Positions 1-11,559 of a DNA stretch of 64,000 nucleotides are shown in pieces. The translations under genes and the position numbers were made by a program. The stretch comes from Pachyseris speciosa. Lineage: Eukaryota > Cnidaria > Anthozoa > Scleractinia > Pachyseridae. How positions within the stretch are numbered: position 1 is the first letter of the stretch; every line of letters begins with the position of its first letter. The stretch is from positions 320,001-384,000 of the forward strand of contig JAEMWC010000761.1 in the NCBI GenBank assembly GCA_016490735.1, written 5' to 3'. The notes beneath the pieces were generated by a model, which had not been told where the DNA came from, searched no databases, and worked only from the letters and a program-made list of their open reading frames with translations.

Positions 1-202
1 TATAAATTTTCTAACTAACTTAAACTTAAATCTAAGTAAGTAAGTAAGGTTCCAAAAATTAAGTTACTTTAAAGGAGAAATAAACTTTATTTGTAAACTC
101 TACATGCATGAAACTGGAAAACACTTGATTTGTTATTTAAACTTGAAAGAGTTTCATTGCCTATAAATTGCCTTGTAAGTAATGCAGTTGCATGAAAAAA
201 GA

Positions 203-1460
203 CTAATTGCTACGAACTGGCCCATTTAAATGTCCACATGCTCTTAAAAGCTGTTCAACTGATGTTCGTTTCTCTATGTAGCTCTCCCAGTGGTCCAAAC
301 TTTTACTTTGTAAGGAACAGTAGACCTTGCGTTGGATTCGTTTTAGTTTCCTTTCAGAAACCAACCTAATATGAAGTGCAGAGAGCCTTGCTTCCCTGTG
401 TAAAAGTTCAATTAACAAATAAAACGGCATCTGCCACCTTCCAGCTGCTCTGCGATTTAACGCATGGTGCCACCCTTCGATATCATTGTTGGAACGGACT
501 GCCATCATAAAAATACTCCAGTGGGCAACAGGTCTAGGATGGTTTTTAGGACCTGCAAACAAGTACATAACAGGATTTTCATTACTTTTACAAGTAAAAG
601 GGTACCTGATATAGAATAGCCAGGTAATTCCTTAGTGAATTTGATGAAAGATTCTTCATGTTATAATTATTGGGTCGATACTATGATGCCCTCAGTTATC
701 TCATTTAACCTTTCCTGGAATTCGATATGATAAACTAAGGGCGAAAATGATCATTAAGCAGAAATGATCATCATCATCATCATTATCAGCTGGGATGTGT
801 TCATGATTCAACTCAAACTCTAGGTCTGTCGGTTCGTGTGGTCTTCTGTTCTGGCGTAGTCGATTGGCTGCCCTGGCTAGGTGTTCAGGTTTGCTAAGTG
901 CTGGACAGGGCCCATCGCCAAGTTCATCCAGAAGGACCTAAGCAAGTACAGTAGCAAGGACAATATTAAACTTATAACCCCATGAGTTTTGACACACTAT
1001 TCATTAACTTTCATACGGAATATGATACTTTGGCTATTGTCGATTTAGAAAAAAATGGCTTTTGCCCTAGGGGGTAAAGAGTTAAGAGCTGTACTGAGTG
1101 TATGATATGTGTATGATATTAGTGAACAATTCACCTATTTGCTTACCTCATTAACAATAGCAGATGCTGATTTGAATGGGTCTGCCACTGCTTTCTCCTT
1201 GACAGAGGCCATGATTTTTGCAGCTGCTGCTGTCCCAACTGTTGATTGGTGGTTGTGGCTCTGGGTTCCCTGCTGAAAGTCATTACCCCGCTGGACCACT
1301 ATGGCTTTGCACTGATTTCCTTTCGGGCGTACAGTGCACTGCCAATATGTGGCATTTGCTCTTCTCAGCTTCATATTGTAGCTGTAGCCGTCACTGTCCA
1401 CAAGTTTCATCTTTGCCCGTTGTGTGCCTGCCTCCACCAACTGATAGGTTGTGGGTGAGG
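203..1460 (-). pseudogene. FLYWCH/MULE-type transposase-derived gene, three exon-like blocks
   Basis: Three blocks read on the minus strand as pieces of one gene. Block 1 (about 1147-1460) encodes a FLYWCH-type zinc finger (VDSDGYSYNMK, a W and C pair, QSHNH) and ends at a good splice donor, GAG|GTAAGC, at 1147. Block 2 (about 776-937) starts after an AG acceptor and encodes DELGDGPCPALSKPEHLARA. Block 3 (203-552) starts after TTTGCAG and encodes RSNNDIEGWHHALNRRA, a segment found downstream of MULE-like transposase catalytic cores. FLYWCH fingers bind DNA and are common in cnidarian MULE-derived genes. The catalytic DDE part is not visible here, so this is a fragment or a degraded domesticated gene. 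Family assignment is from memory of related cnidarian proteins. Confidence 0.55.
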
Positions 1461-1560
1461 CGACCGGTTACCATTCAAAGACCTCAAGATACAAACAGCA
1501 GCCGATGTGGATTACACTTTGCCGCCAGCCAGCTCAAGGGGCTGTCTGTTACGTGATGAT

Positions 1561-2550
1561 TTTGTTCTTTTCAAGTTTTTTTTATAATTGAAGAACTGTT
1601 CCTATTTCTAATAACAGAGTATTTACTCACCAAAAACTTTCAAAATTCCCGCTTTATAAATGGCTTGCGTGCCGGCTGTTACATCCATGATGATGCCCTC
1701 ATTTCGTTCAACATCCGTGCCAAAATCTTCAGCCTCTCATTTACTATGATAACGCTGTTGTCATTCTCCCTCTAGACCCTTCTTCGCGAAAGAGAAATAA
1801 CAATTATTCGAACGACAGCCCAACCGAAAAGACAATTCGAAGATGGGCGCCAAGAGAGAATGAATAGAGGTTCTTTGTTCGATAAAAAGCACGAGGATAG
1901 TCACGTGAAAATTCACACACTGTCATCGGCTGTTGCCGTGTAACATCCGCTGGACTGATTGCCGTCTTCAGTGATACCTATTCCGTTTGCTTTCCTTGCT
2001 TCCATCGATAATTTCAACACGAATCATTCAGATCTCGGGGATTAATGAATCCCTTGATGGCGAAGATTTTGACGTAAACACACTTTATGAAGAGATTCAT
2101 CTTCAGTTGAGTGTAAAAGATGCTTTAGATGTTTGTTTTCGAACGTTGTCGAGGAAGCAGAGTTGAATGAGTTCGTGAGGGTGAGAAAAATTCATCGCTT
2201 AAAATCTTAACTTTAATGCCTAAGTTTCATGAGCTTTTCGGATAAGTCACTGCGTAGTTGCGTGACTTAAGGATTGTATTCTATTTTATGTAATTGTCTT
2301 TTTGTCTTTATTAGGGCTATATTGTGTTTCGTAGCACTTTGCTTATTAGGCTTAGTCACTTTCCTTGACAGAATTAAAGTCTTGATCTTAAAGAATCACA
2401 AAGCTTTCGAGTCTTTGTTTAACTTAAAGTGGTGGAACTTTTTTTAAGCTGATATTGATTGACCTCAAAATTCGGAAATTTGCATTCTGATGTCTCAGTT
2501 TACCATTGATTCCCAGACATTCCCAGCAATTTCAAATGCGATTTCTGTTT
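1561..2550. other. No gene recognised
   Basis: No ORF or structured RNA that I can support. It lies upstream of the minus-strand FLYWCH block and could hold its promoter, but no motif decides this. Confidence 0.4.
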
Positions 2551-2554
2551 AGTA

Positions 2555-2712
2555 TTAGAATTCCTGGGAATTCCTAGGAATTCCAAGTCATTCCCAATTG
2601 GATCAGTAAACATTCCTAGATATTCTAAGAACTTCCAAGCCTTTGGCTTTATCGTAATTTGCATGACTTGGAATTATTTAGAATTCCTAGGAATACCTAG
2701 GAATTCCAAGTT
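2555..2712. repeat. Cluster of GGAATTCC palindromes
   Basis: The motif (G)GGAATTCCTAGGAATTCC and close variants recurs in two bunches (about 2558-2600 and 2671-2712), separated by an AT-rich stretch that also carries half-copies (TTCCAAG, CATTCC). The units are palindromic and overlap. No coding potential. Confidence 0.7.
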
Positions 2713-3052
2713 TTCTGGGAATCCATTTCGCAAGGGTACAATCAGCCTATCGCTCCCCATGGCTTCTGTCCTCAGGAATTCCTTTAATTTACCGACCAAT
2801 GATTTCGAGCTTACTCTCAAGTGGTAAGGCCTAAAAGTTCTCTTCCAAGCTTTCTTCTACATTAGGTAACTCCTGCTTCACATTCAGCTTTCCCTCTGCA
2901 GTTTTCCGCTTTACCTTGGATTCTTCAAGCTCCATTTCAACTGCGCTTCAAGCTGGAGTTTTCTCCATTATTTCTGTAAATGCTGTCTTTCCTTCTTGTG
3001 TCTCTGCAGTACTTCTGTTTACTATTTATCATTTAGTTTTTTGGGGTGCAGC

Positions 3053-3200
3053 AGACGCGTTAATTTCCTTCAATTAAAAAATTTACCCCTTCTTTCGCGT
3101 TAATTTCCTTTATTTGGAAGCGAATTTACCTTCAAATCGCGTTAATTTAAGTCGCGTTAATTTCCAATACGTTAATTAACATGAGCGTTAATTTCCTATA
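3053..3200. repeat. Irregular short repeat of CGCGTTAATTTCC
   Basis: Five to six copies of (C)GCGTTAATTTCC(TT), some shortened to ACGTTAAT, spaced 15-40 nt apart over about 150 bp. The sequence between copies is poorly conserved, so this is not a plain tandem satellite. Spacers are unequal and not unique, which argues against a CRISPR array. Confidence 0.7.
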
Positions 3201-3234
3201 ATAAGGTATGATGCACAGGGGACCTTTTTACAGA

Positions 3235-4800
3235 TATTGCACATATTCTTATTTAGGATTATAACGACAAGCGCAGTACGAAATTGTAATTGCATTAATT
3301 TTCAATATACTTGCCCCACTTTCGAAGGTGGGTGGGCAATTTTGGCCGTTTCATATTCTAATGCATGGTTTAGTCTTATTACATCTGCAAGAATAAATAT
3401 ATATTTTCGCAATCAACAAAATATGGTTTACAAACAAATCTTTACAATTTATTATACCAAAGATTATGTCTTTATTAGAAAGAGCTCCAGTTTCGATATC
3501 CTGGTTGCCCATCCATTTTAACTTCTGCCCGGAAATTCTTGGTGTAAGGGCAATATACAAACATGTTCGAGAGATTCTTCTGCTTCTCAGCAAAAAGAGC
3601 AAGCTGGTGATGAAATTTTACCAATTTTGCTAAGGAGGACATTCTTGCTAAGGAGGCCATTTGCTATTGAAATTCGCACGATTTTGTGTCCGGCTGTAGA
3701 TTTTTTCCAATCTAATTCATCAGATATACGCATTGAACATTGTATTTGAGTTGAGCTGTAGGTAGAGCAATGTTTCTATTTCGACTTTCCTTATAAATAA
3801 TCTTCGATACAGCTTTGCTAACACATTCTTACCATTTAAATATAACTGACCCTGATTTTGTAAGTTGAAGGTCTGCATAACAGAATGATTACACGTTTTT
3901 AAGAAATTACACCATTCAATTGGAAGAGCTTCACTTACACATGTAAGTTTGAAGGCATCCAATGGAGAGATATACAATTCTCGTAGTTTGTATTTCGTGA
4001 TAAGCTTATTGTCTTCAGAAATCAGGTCCCCTATTCTAAGAATACCTATATTTGCTAAACTGTTATTATAGAAAGACTTACCATCAATACAAATAGCTTT
4101 ATTATTCCATAAAATTATTTTATCCCGAAACCCGTGTGAGTCTACTGAAATGGGACTCAAAGCTCTGCATGACGTCGCACTTGTTTGCTGATGGGATTGA
4201 TGGCAGAAAGTGACAACTGCTAATGTGGGATAAATTGGCCACAATAGTGGCAAAAGAACGTTGATATAATAAACAAAATCTCTTAAGCAAAGGTGGGGTT
4301 AAATATCGGCAAAGAGCCGAGGAAGTCAAGGCAAAGCCTGCAAAAGAGGCCGGAGCATGGGGAGGGGGTGGGAAACTTCTTTTACAGTACCGGAAATCTG
4401 GGTTCGGATGTTAACACGATGGGAATGAAGGCGAGAAGGACCACACGATGAACTGAACTCTCCTATAACCATGTTGTTATTCGATATGATCTCTTTTGAT
4501 TGGGTTAAGTCCTATGATTGACAACGCTCCTTGCCCCATGCGGCAGCACGCGTAAATACCTAAATAAGGCAGGCCTCAAGATAAAATCATATGATTAGGT
4601 CATAATGTTGGCCTTTTTGACTGAACTATATCTGCAGGGTGTTGTACGCTACCTTGGTTTACTACAGAGCATTCTGCGAAGTATTTAGGGCATTCTTCAT
4701 AAAACGTTGCACTCTTGATGGGCAAAGTTTTTTCCATCAAAGTCGCAACATAGGATAAATTTACCGCCAATAGGAGCGTGTACCCACAAAAATCGAACAT
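3235..4800 (-). mobile_element. 3' part of an L1-Tx1-type LINE (fragment)
   Basis: Minus-strand ORF pieces at 3351-3660 (LFIYCPYT-like, GNQDIETGALSNKDIIFGI), 3720-4140 (IILWNNKAICIDGKSFYN, CVSEALPIEWCNFLK) and 4612-4800 (SATFYEECPKYFAECS) match the region after the reverse transcriptase and the C-terminal end of Tx1-clade ORF2. Between 4131 and 4611 the LINE reading is interrupted by about 480 bp of unrelated DNA. The next upstream LINE segment lies at 9262-9475, on the far side of a large inverted-repeat element, so both pieces come from one insertion. Frames are broken. Confidence 0.7.
4131..4611. other. Insertion-like non-coding block inside the LINE fragment
   Basis: The LINE frame stops at about 4131 and resumes at about 4612 with little LINE sequence missing. 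The block holds a purine-rich run (GGGGAGGGGGTGGG) and no gene that I recognise. I could not define clean ends or a target duplication. Confidence 0.35.
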
Positions 4801-5275
4801 TGACCGGCAAACTTCAAAATTTCAAAGTCGCTCAAACTCTGGCTGTTGGTAGTGCATATTGAGTTATTCATTGCTATGTAGTTCATTTGTCAAATAACTT
4901 TTTATCTCGGCAGAAAATGACGAGAACCGATTTCAGGGCCAAATACAAGAAAACTGGTCTTGAAAATTAGTCATTTTGAAACAGACCGCTTGCCTTAACT
5001 ATAAATCTAGAAGACACCTACTTGATATCAACTTATTCTTCAACTATTCCTGGTCTTATTTACTAATTTCCATGAATATTGAAACAAATAGTGATACCGA
5101 GAGAGATCTGTAAGAAATCCACCTGCTTCTCTATTGAAATCACAAGGTAAATGGAAAAATTAATTTTCCCTACTACCTTTACCGCAAATAAGATGAAATT
5201 TAGAAATTTAATTTTAGAGAAAATGGGCTTTCTACTGATATAATCTTTTTTCTGGGGAAATAACAGTGCTCTTTA
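4800..5275 (+). repeat. Left terminal inverted repeat of the 4.4-kb element
   Basis: Pairs with 8795-9255. The inner end shows TGGGGAAATAACAGTGCTC against GAGCACTTTTTCATTTCCCCA on the other side. Confidence 0.65.
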
Positions 5276-5694
5276 AGAGACCGCTCAAAAACGCGTAAAT
5301 TCACGAAATCAAACAACTAAAAGATTGCGTGACGGATCGTGACAGATAGAGCAATTGTTATTGTCGGGTTATTTTAGCCCTACAGTGGAACTTGATAAAA
5401 GTACATTTTGATTTGTGATGTTGATTTGTGTTATTTATCATTCTGTTTGAAAAAAAAAAAAAGGTTTCACAGCATTTTTGTTTCATCAAAGCTTCCCCTC
5501 ACTGGTCACAGTACTGTACGTACCACTGATCATTTCTTTCATTTGATGATGGTGTTTACGATTGACTTTACGAGTTTATGGATGTAAATGAATGCTTTCG
5601 CATATTTTTTTTCACATATTTATTACTAGGAGGTGTATAGTTTTGTTGATCCTTCAAATCCTTAAAATGACAATTTGTTATGGTTGTCAATTAT
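5276..5694. other. No gene recognised
   Basis: AT-rich DNA with a poly-A run near 5450. Nothing else that I can support. Confidence 0.4.
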
Positions 5695-6076
5695 AAACAG
5701 GTTCCATAATTTTCCTTATAGCCGTTTCATGCACAGCTCTGTAAAGCTAACTAGCACCACTGCAATGGCATTTACGAGCTCTTTTCAGAGTATAACCGGA
5801 ACAATCTGCTGGAATGATAGGTTAGATAAAAGCAAAATTCATGAAATAACTTCTCTACGCAGTTGCTCAAAGGATATTAGGGAAAATTGTTCCCACTGGT
5901 CATTTTCTGGAGTAACCAGAGAGAGTGAACTTATTCTTGCTAGTGTTGGTGTTTTCAGTGAGGAGGAGACTTCCGTACAGAAATTTGACACAATATGCCC
6001 ATACCACAGACATGAACTCGGGCTTGGCTGGCGGCCAATAACGAAATGCCTCATTCAACACCTACGCTTATCTTAA
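5695..6076 (+). pseudogene. Captured exon-like fragment, CPxHR-type motif
   Basis: An open stretch follows an AG acceptor-like site (TATAAACAG|GTTCC). Its 3' half encodes LILASVGVFSEEETS and ICPYHRHELGLGWRP, resembling the C-x2-HR-x2-LG-x-xW segment seen in many uncharacterised cnidarian proteins. It lies inside the long inverted-repeat element, so it is most simply a fragment carried by that element. The start is arbitrary and function unknown. Confidence 0.3.
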
Positions 6077-7420
6077 CACCAAAATGATACGGAAATGACT
6101 GCGGAGACACAAGCACTAGAACACGAAACGCTCTATGACAAGGCCATGAAAGAATACGCGACTATACTGAATTGACTGTAGTGCGAGTAAAGTTCCAACG
6201 GTAGTACATGGAAGTAAATCATCACTAACAACCGGTGGGATGGGCATTGAAATCAACACTATCACATCGCCCAAAATTTACCGACAAGCAAAAGTGGTAC
6301 CTTAATGCCAAGTTCACATTGGAGAGAGAACTGGGAAGAAGGCCGACCTGACCGATGTGTCTAAAGCCACGAGAACTGCGAAAGATAGCAAGAGAGAGAC
6401 TATTCTGTTACAGCGATTTTCTCACGAGCCACGAAAGGAGCAGTTACTTCTCTTGCCTTGCTGCTAAGCGAAGTGTCCATGTATATCAGCTTGTTCAAGC
6501 ATAGTTGGGACTAGACTCCAGGAGAAGACCTTCACGGTGTGCTTAGTAATGATTTTTTGTCTGAAGTCAGTATTCAACATTAACATCCGATCATCTATGA
6601 CTCCTACATCATCTGTGAGTTAGTGATGGGCTCTGTTTCTAATCAGTGTTCCTAATCAGTGTTTCGAAGTAGCTGTGAAGCCTTCGGACTTGACATATCG
6701 GAAATTATGGTCAGGCGGAAAAAGCCATTTGTGGAATTGTTCTCAAACCTGGTGCAGGGCTGCAGCTGTCACACTAGCAGCACTCATAATGTATACAGTA
6801 TTCGTTATTAGTGTCCGATGCAGATGGAGACCTCCCGGGGGGGGGGGTGTACTTCCTTGTAATAGGCTAATGGAGATGTGCCGCTGGATGGGCACATTTT
6901 CACGACCGGATTGGCAATAAAGGGCTTTCACGTGACGTCATAAAAAAATAAAATTCAAAAGCAAACCGACTTTTGCATTTTTATCTTCATCACGTAAAGT
7001 ACATTTTAGAAATGTATCTGATTGCACGTTTTCTGCTCGGTAGCTTGCTTTGTTTTGACAGGAGCCCATAACTAGGAACGTACAACTCCCATACTAAGCC
7101 GATCTATTTTTAGACTATCTTTTCACACGAAAAAGGGCAACGAGGACGGCAACGGCCACGAGAGCGTCACAACAATAGTTTTAATGAGCGAAACACAAAG
7201 CCTCAAAGGCTGAATTTTAGAGTTTTTCACAGTGCGTGACATAAAGATATCTGCTCACAAGCTTGCCGCTTACACGAAAACATCGATTCACCTTGTGGTT
7301 TTGAGTTTTGAAAAGCCAACATGGTAAGAGAAGCGTCTATGTGTATGTTTGAAAGCTCAACAGAGACAGCAAAGCCTTTGAGATAGCTAAATTAAGAAAC
7401 ATGTGTTTTAACTCATTTCC
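6077..7420. other. No gene recognised; contains a G-run
   Basis: Interior of the long inverted-repeat element. A CCTCCC-(G)n-TGTACTTCC motif lies at about 6830-6855. No credible ORF on either strand. Confidence 0.4.
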
Positions 7421-7424
7421 GGCT

Positions 7425-7461
7425 GCCATCTTGGCGTCCCTCAGAAGGACACCAAGATGGC
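7425..7461. repeat. Short hairpin with paired CCAAGATGGC sites
   Basis: GCCATCTTGGCGTCC and GGACACCAAGATGGC face each other over a loop of about 7 nt. CAAGATGGC is the core of the animal YY1 recognition site, so the hairpin presents two sites head to head. Only the sequence match is seen. Confidence 0.5.
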
Positions 7462-7848
7462 GTTTCCATACAAAATATTACAATTCTGAGTGGCACATTT
7501 TGCCAAATAACTCGAGTACGGGATATCGCACGGCCTTGAGACTTTGACATGTTGTTTATTTATTACTCTTCTATAATATCACAATTTCTTGACTTTATTT
7601 ATTTATTTATTTATATTTATTTGAACAAATATTTTAAAAGAATGTTCCCAGTTTAGCAAGGCTATCTATTGAATGGTTGGAGCGTGACTTGACTCACTTG
7701 CTTGTGGTTGCATTTCAGTGAGTTACTAGAATGGTGTCGCACATTTTTGGTATTTTGGGAGTAAGAAAATTCTGGCAAGTAGGGATTTAAAGATGGGAAG
7801 ATTCACATAGAGTAAAATGGTTGTCACCGTATTTAGTGCACCAATGAT

Positions 7849-8255
7849 TTCAAAATGGGTGTAATAAAATATTTTAACAGCATTTTATTACACCCATTTT
7901 GAAATCATCGGTGATCCTTGCCATCTGATTGGCTCTCAAAAGTGCAATTTATTCCCAAATTGCATTTTTTTTTTTACTCTAAATCACATCCTTTTCCGTA
8001 ACTCATAAAAATGAAAATGAAATAATACTAACCTATCAAATTTCATGGATAAACAACTATTAATATTGACAAAAGACTGTGTGATTTCAAAATGGGTGTA
8101 ATAAAGTGGTAATTGAACTTCGTGTCATGCAATTTTGGTCTGAAATCATACTTGTGATTTCAAAGCAAACCCGCGATGCACGCTCGTTCGATTTTGAAAT
8201 CACGCATATGATTTCAGACCAAATTGCACTCCTCTCAGTTCAATTACCATTATTA
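7849..8255. repeat. Nested palindromic MITE-like unit
   Basis: GATTTCAAAATGGGTGTAAT and its reverse complement face each other at 7849-7908, and the same block starts again at about 8082. From there GGTAATTGAACT... and ...AGTTCAATTACC (about 8108-8250) form a second, larger palindrome, with TGGTCTGAAATCATA and TATGATTTCAGACCA inside it. This is typical of a foldback or MITE element. No coding capacity. Confidence 0.6.
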
Positions 8256-8259
8256 CCAA

Positions 8260-8794
8260 TCAGTTCGCATTACATTCCGTTCTTGAAATCACAAGTTACA
8301 TGGTTTATTTTCTTTGTCTTGTATTAATTATCATAATCTGGAACAAAAGAAAGTGAAAATGGAACTCGTTTGAAAAACAGAAGCTCACCCAAGGAGGAAA
8401 AAAATGAACCACAACACATATGTAGCTCCAAAATGAGTGAGTCGGAATGTTAGAAAAACAACAAAACTTTGTAAGATTACCCTTGAAATAACATGGATAT
8501 CTGGTCCAACTATAATTCACATACTGAAATTAAAGATCAGTTTTAATTCTTACTTCACTCCACCATAACAGAAGGGGAACGCAGCAAAGAAATATGTAAA
8601 ATGTTTAGATTTTCAAAAGAACGTGCTTGTGATTGTAACAAACCAAGGGAGGGAACTTCGAATTTACCTTTCCTTTGACTTCTGTGGCACTGAAAGACGT
8701 ACTGCGATCAAGGTATGTCATGCAATCCACTAGCCATGTGTATTATTTTTTGTGCTGTTTACGCCATTTCTGCGCTCTCTCACGGAGCACTTTT
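8260..8794. other. No gene recognised
   Basis: Interior of the inverted-repeat element between the MITE and the right repeat. Only short chance ORFs. Confidence 0.4.
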
Positions 8795-9255
8795 TCATTT
8801 CCCCAGAATAATTTTTCCATTGGTTGAAAGGCCATTTATTCCTAAGTTTAATTTTTAAATTTCGTTTTAATTGTGATAAAGGTAATACGGTAAATTATTT
8901 TCTCAGTTTAGCCTGTCGATTATATAGAGAGACAGGTGGATTTCTTTCAGGTCTCTCTCAATATCATAATGTCTTTCAATTTTCATGGAAATTGTAAAAT
9001 AAAACCTGAAAAAGTTGTAGAACAAGCTAATTATAAGTGGATGTCTTCTGGCTGTGAAGTCAAGGCAAGCAATTTGCTTCAAAATGACTAATTTTCAAGC
9101 CGAATTTTCTCATATCTGGTCCTAAAATTCATTATCGTCATTTTCTGCCGAAACAACAAATTGTTTGACAAATGAACTACACAGCGATGAATAACCTAAT
9201 ATGAACTACTACTAGCCAGAGTTTGAAAGATTTTGAGTTTCCACATTTTTGCCGC
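8795..9255 (-). repeat. Right terminal inverted repeat of the 4.4-kb element
   Basis: Reverse complement of 4800-5275 with scattered substitutions and small indels. Confidence 0.65.
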
Positions 9256-9261
9256 TATTTT

Positions 9262-9475
9262 CCGATTTTGCTTGATTCTTGCAGACATTCACTCTTAAGT
9301 AGTGCAGAAGTATAGTTTTCCAGTTTCTGGGTTGCTCACTTGCGAGTCGGTTGCAACAAAGTATTCTCCGAGTTTTAATTATATCTTCTATATCACTAAT
9401 AAGTGCTAGGCGCTTGATTTTGTCTTTTTCCCTTCCAAATAAAGACAAAGATAATTTTATTGGCCTCATTCACAA
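9262..9475 (-). mobile_element. L1-Tx1-type LINE fragment, 5' continuation of 3235-4800
   Basis: Encodes GREKDKIKRLALISDIED and a following NWKTILLHYL segment, close to KGKDKIKRLALISGYSDG in the second Tx1 copy at about 23.5 kb of this window. That gives an internal family match. The reading breaks exactly where the long inverted repeat begins. Confidence 0.65.
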
Positions 9476-9615
9476 AATCTTTATCTAAGCAGATCATGCT
9501 TGCTCGATATAAGAATACTAATACTAACACTACCACTACTACTACTCATGATGACTATGACGATGACGACAGTGAGGACAATGGTGATAATGATGTTGTT
9601 TGTGTTCTCCTTTAG

Positions 9616-11142
9616 GCTCTTGAAGATTTTACGGAAAACGACAACTACCTGTTTAACCTAGCCGGATGGATGTTTGATGAAGCAGGACAGGAGGGAACTG
9701 GGATGCCATAGAGAAGGTGTTTGGCCATGAAGCCTTAGAACAATATGTCTTGCAAATTTAACTTCTTTCAGTGTTGCAACAAGCAGGTACAGACGACTTG
9801 GAGTGACAAGTCAAAACATACTTTCAAGACTCTCGTCAGAAACATTTTTGAAGCGCCTACACCTTACAAGTATGATCAGGCCAAGAAAAAACTCGTAGAA
9901 TTCTCTGAACAGAAACCTGGGAAACGAGGTCATGTCCTTTGCTGGTTCCAGTGGTGGCACAAGAGAAGAACCCACGTATTTAATGCATTTAAATGTGGCA
10001 CTCCACTCATCCCACACATCAATTTAGCCAATGTCGGTCACTCACAGTAGGCAAAAAAAGGATCTTACCGTCTAACTCTAGCTATGGCAGCTGAGGAGGA
10101 CGTCAATTATGCTGTCAAAAAAGCTCGAATCATACAGTTATGGAAGCTATAAAGGTGGTCAACATTGATCACGTCAAAGTAATAGAGTTGAAGCAAGCTA
10201 TTCACAGCAAATGACAAGAGCCAAAGATTTTGCTGAAGAATTTTCTGCAGGTGTAGTGGATAATAACTTGTATCATCTCCATGGATGCAAACTGCTTCAC
10301 AGAACGACAGCCCCGAAGAAGAAATGCCACCACATTAGTGTTTTCAGCAAAGAAACTGACTTGTCATCTTCATCATCTGTGACGGATGATACACAGGAAC
10401 CTCCGGAAAAAAGTTCCAGTATTGAAAAACGTCATGGCCATTTTAGACCAAATGCGAGTAAAGACTTTCAAAGGTCCATGGAACTTGTGAAGAAAGAAAA
10501 GTTTTCTCTTATTGACTGGCAAGAAACAACAAAATACGCAAGACAATTCACCATAAGATCAGGACTTAAAGTTTATAGGATAAACATTTGTCAAAATCCG
10601 AACTGCGATTGCCCATATGCCAGCTGCACAACCACTTGTAAACATGTTTTGTTTGTTTTACTTCACTTTTTTAAGTTTCAAGAGGGGGACTATCGCCTTT
10701 ACCAGAAGGCACTCACAAAAAGTGAGGTACAGGACTTATTCAGACTTAAAATATTCCAGTGAAAAAAGCCCAACAAGTACCAATGTTACCGCCAGTTTCA
10801 ATGCACACAGTGCAGTGAAAGAAAAACAAATATGGGAAGTATGCTGGATGCAATCCCAACCTCGTCATAGACCAAAATGTGCTAGTCCGAAATGCCAGAA
10901 GCAGTTTCCCGAGGGCGATTTATGTAGTTCAGTATGCCCTTTACATTCCTCCCCACGAGACTGTCGATGGACAAAAATTTGCAGTTTCCCGTGCTTTTCG
11001 GTTTGGTCTTCACAAGGAATGTATCAGCACTCAGCCGGTGCAGAACAACTTAGTTGTCCCTCCAATGTCTGTTACAGTTAATGAAAGCGTTAACTTTACT
11101 CCAGAAGAGTATCAACAGTTAATCGACGAGGACATTGTTTGA
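9616..11142 (+). pseudogene. SWIM zinc-finger, MULE-type transposon protein (C-terminal half)
   Basis: A block opens after a TTTAG acceptor at 9615 (ALEDFTENDNYLFNLAGWMF) and continues with breaks through 9745-10050 (SKHTFKTLVRNIFEAPT), 10211-10762 and 10879-11142. The 10211-10762 ORF carries a SWIM zinc finger: NPNCDCPYA...TTCKHVLFVLL, with the C-x-C...C-x-H ligands. SWIM fingers bind DNA or proteins and are common at the C-terminus of MULE transposases. The tail (KFAVSRAFRFGLHKECIST) matches a recurrent cnidarian transposon protein. At least three frame changes and stops make it a pseudogene. Confidence 0.55.
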
Positions 11143-11559
11143 GAAACGACTCCACGAATACCTGGCAGTTTGGATCACGTCAGCTTTACTTAGAGGCCGA
11201 CCATTTGACTTTTGAGGGGAGGGTAAGGGTGATTTCATCTGGGTAAATTTTTCCAAACTTGTGATGAAAACATTTTTCTTCCCTGACATACAAAGGTGTA
11301 ATATTTTTCCCCAGAAATTTAAGTCATGAAAGATATTTTTCCTCAGCTATTTCCTTGCAAACATTTTCCCCTCGAAATCAGTCAGCAGGATATTTTTTCC
11401 CCAAATCACCCATACCCCTCCCCCCCCCCCCTTGCCCACCTCAACAGTCATATGTCGGCCCTTAATATTAAAATTTATCATTGTTCACTTGGTACGTTAA
11501 AGTTGGTTACAACTGGTATAACCTGTTATGGCCAGGTCCCCCTTTTTTTCAATAGAAAC

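Larger units (their letters stand above)
4800..9255. mobile_element. DNA element with about 450-bp terminal inverted repeats, inserted in a LINE
   Basis: The sequence at 4800-5275 matches the reverse complement of 8795-9255 over more than 400 bp with moderate divergence (shared blocks include CAAACTCTGGCT, CGGCAGAAAATGACGA, GAAAATTAGTCATTTTGAA and AGAAATCCACCTG). LINE sequence flanks it on both sides in the same orientation. The interior has no recognisable transposase, so it looks non-autonomous or gutted, and it holds at least one nested palindromic element. Exact termini and the target duplication are uncertain because the outer 40 bp are diverged. Confidence 0.65.

Noticed and set aside
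203..568. Ordinary host gene exon
   Set aside because: The segment matches a highly repeated MULE-associated protein and lies with other relics of the same family in this window.
9491..9595. CTA/GAT-rich stretch as a coding Asp-repeat
   Set aside because: It is a simple-repeat tract next to the exon at 9616, with no open frame joined to it.
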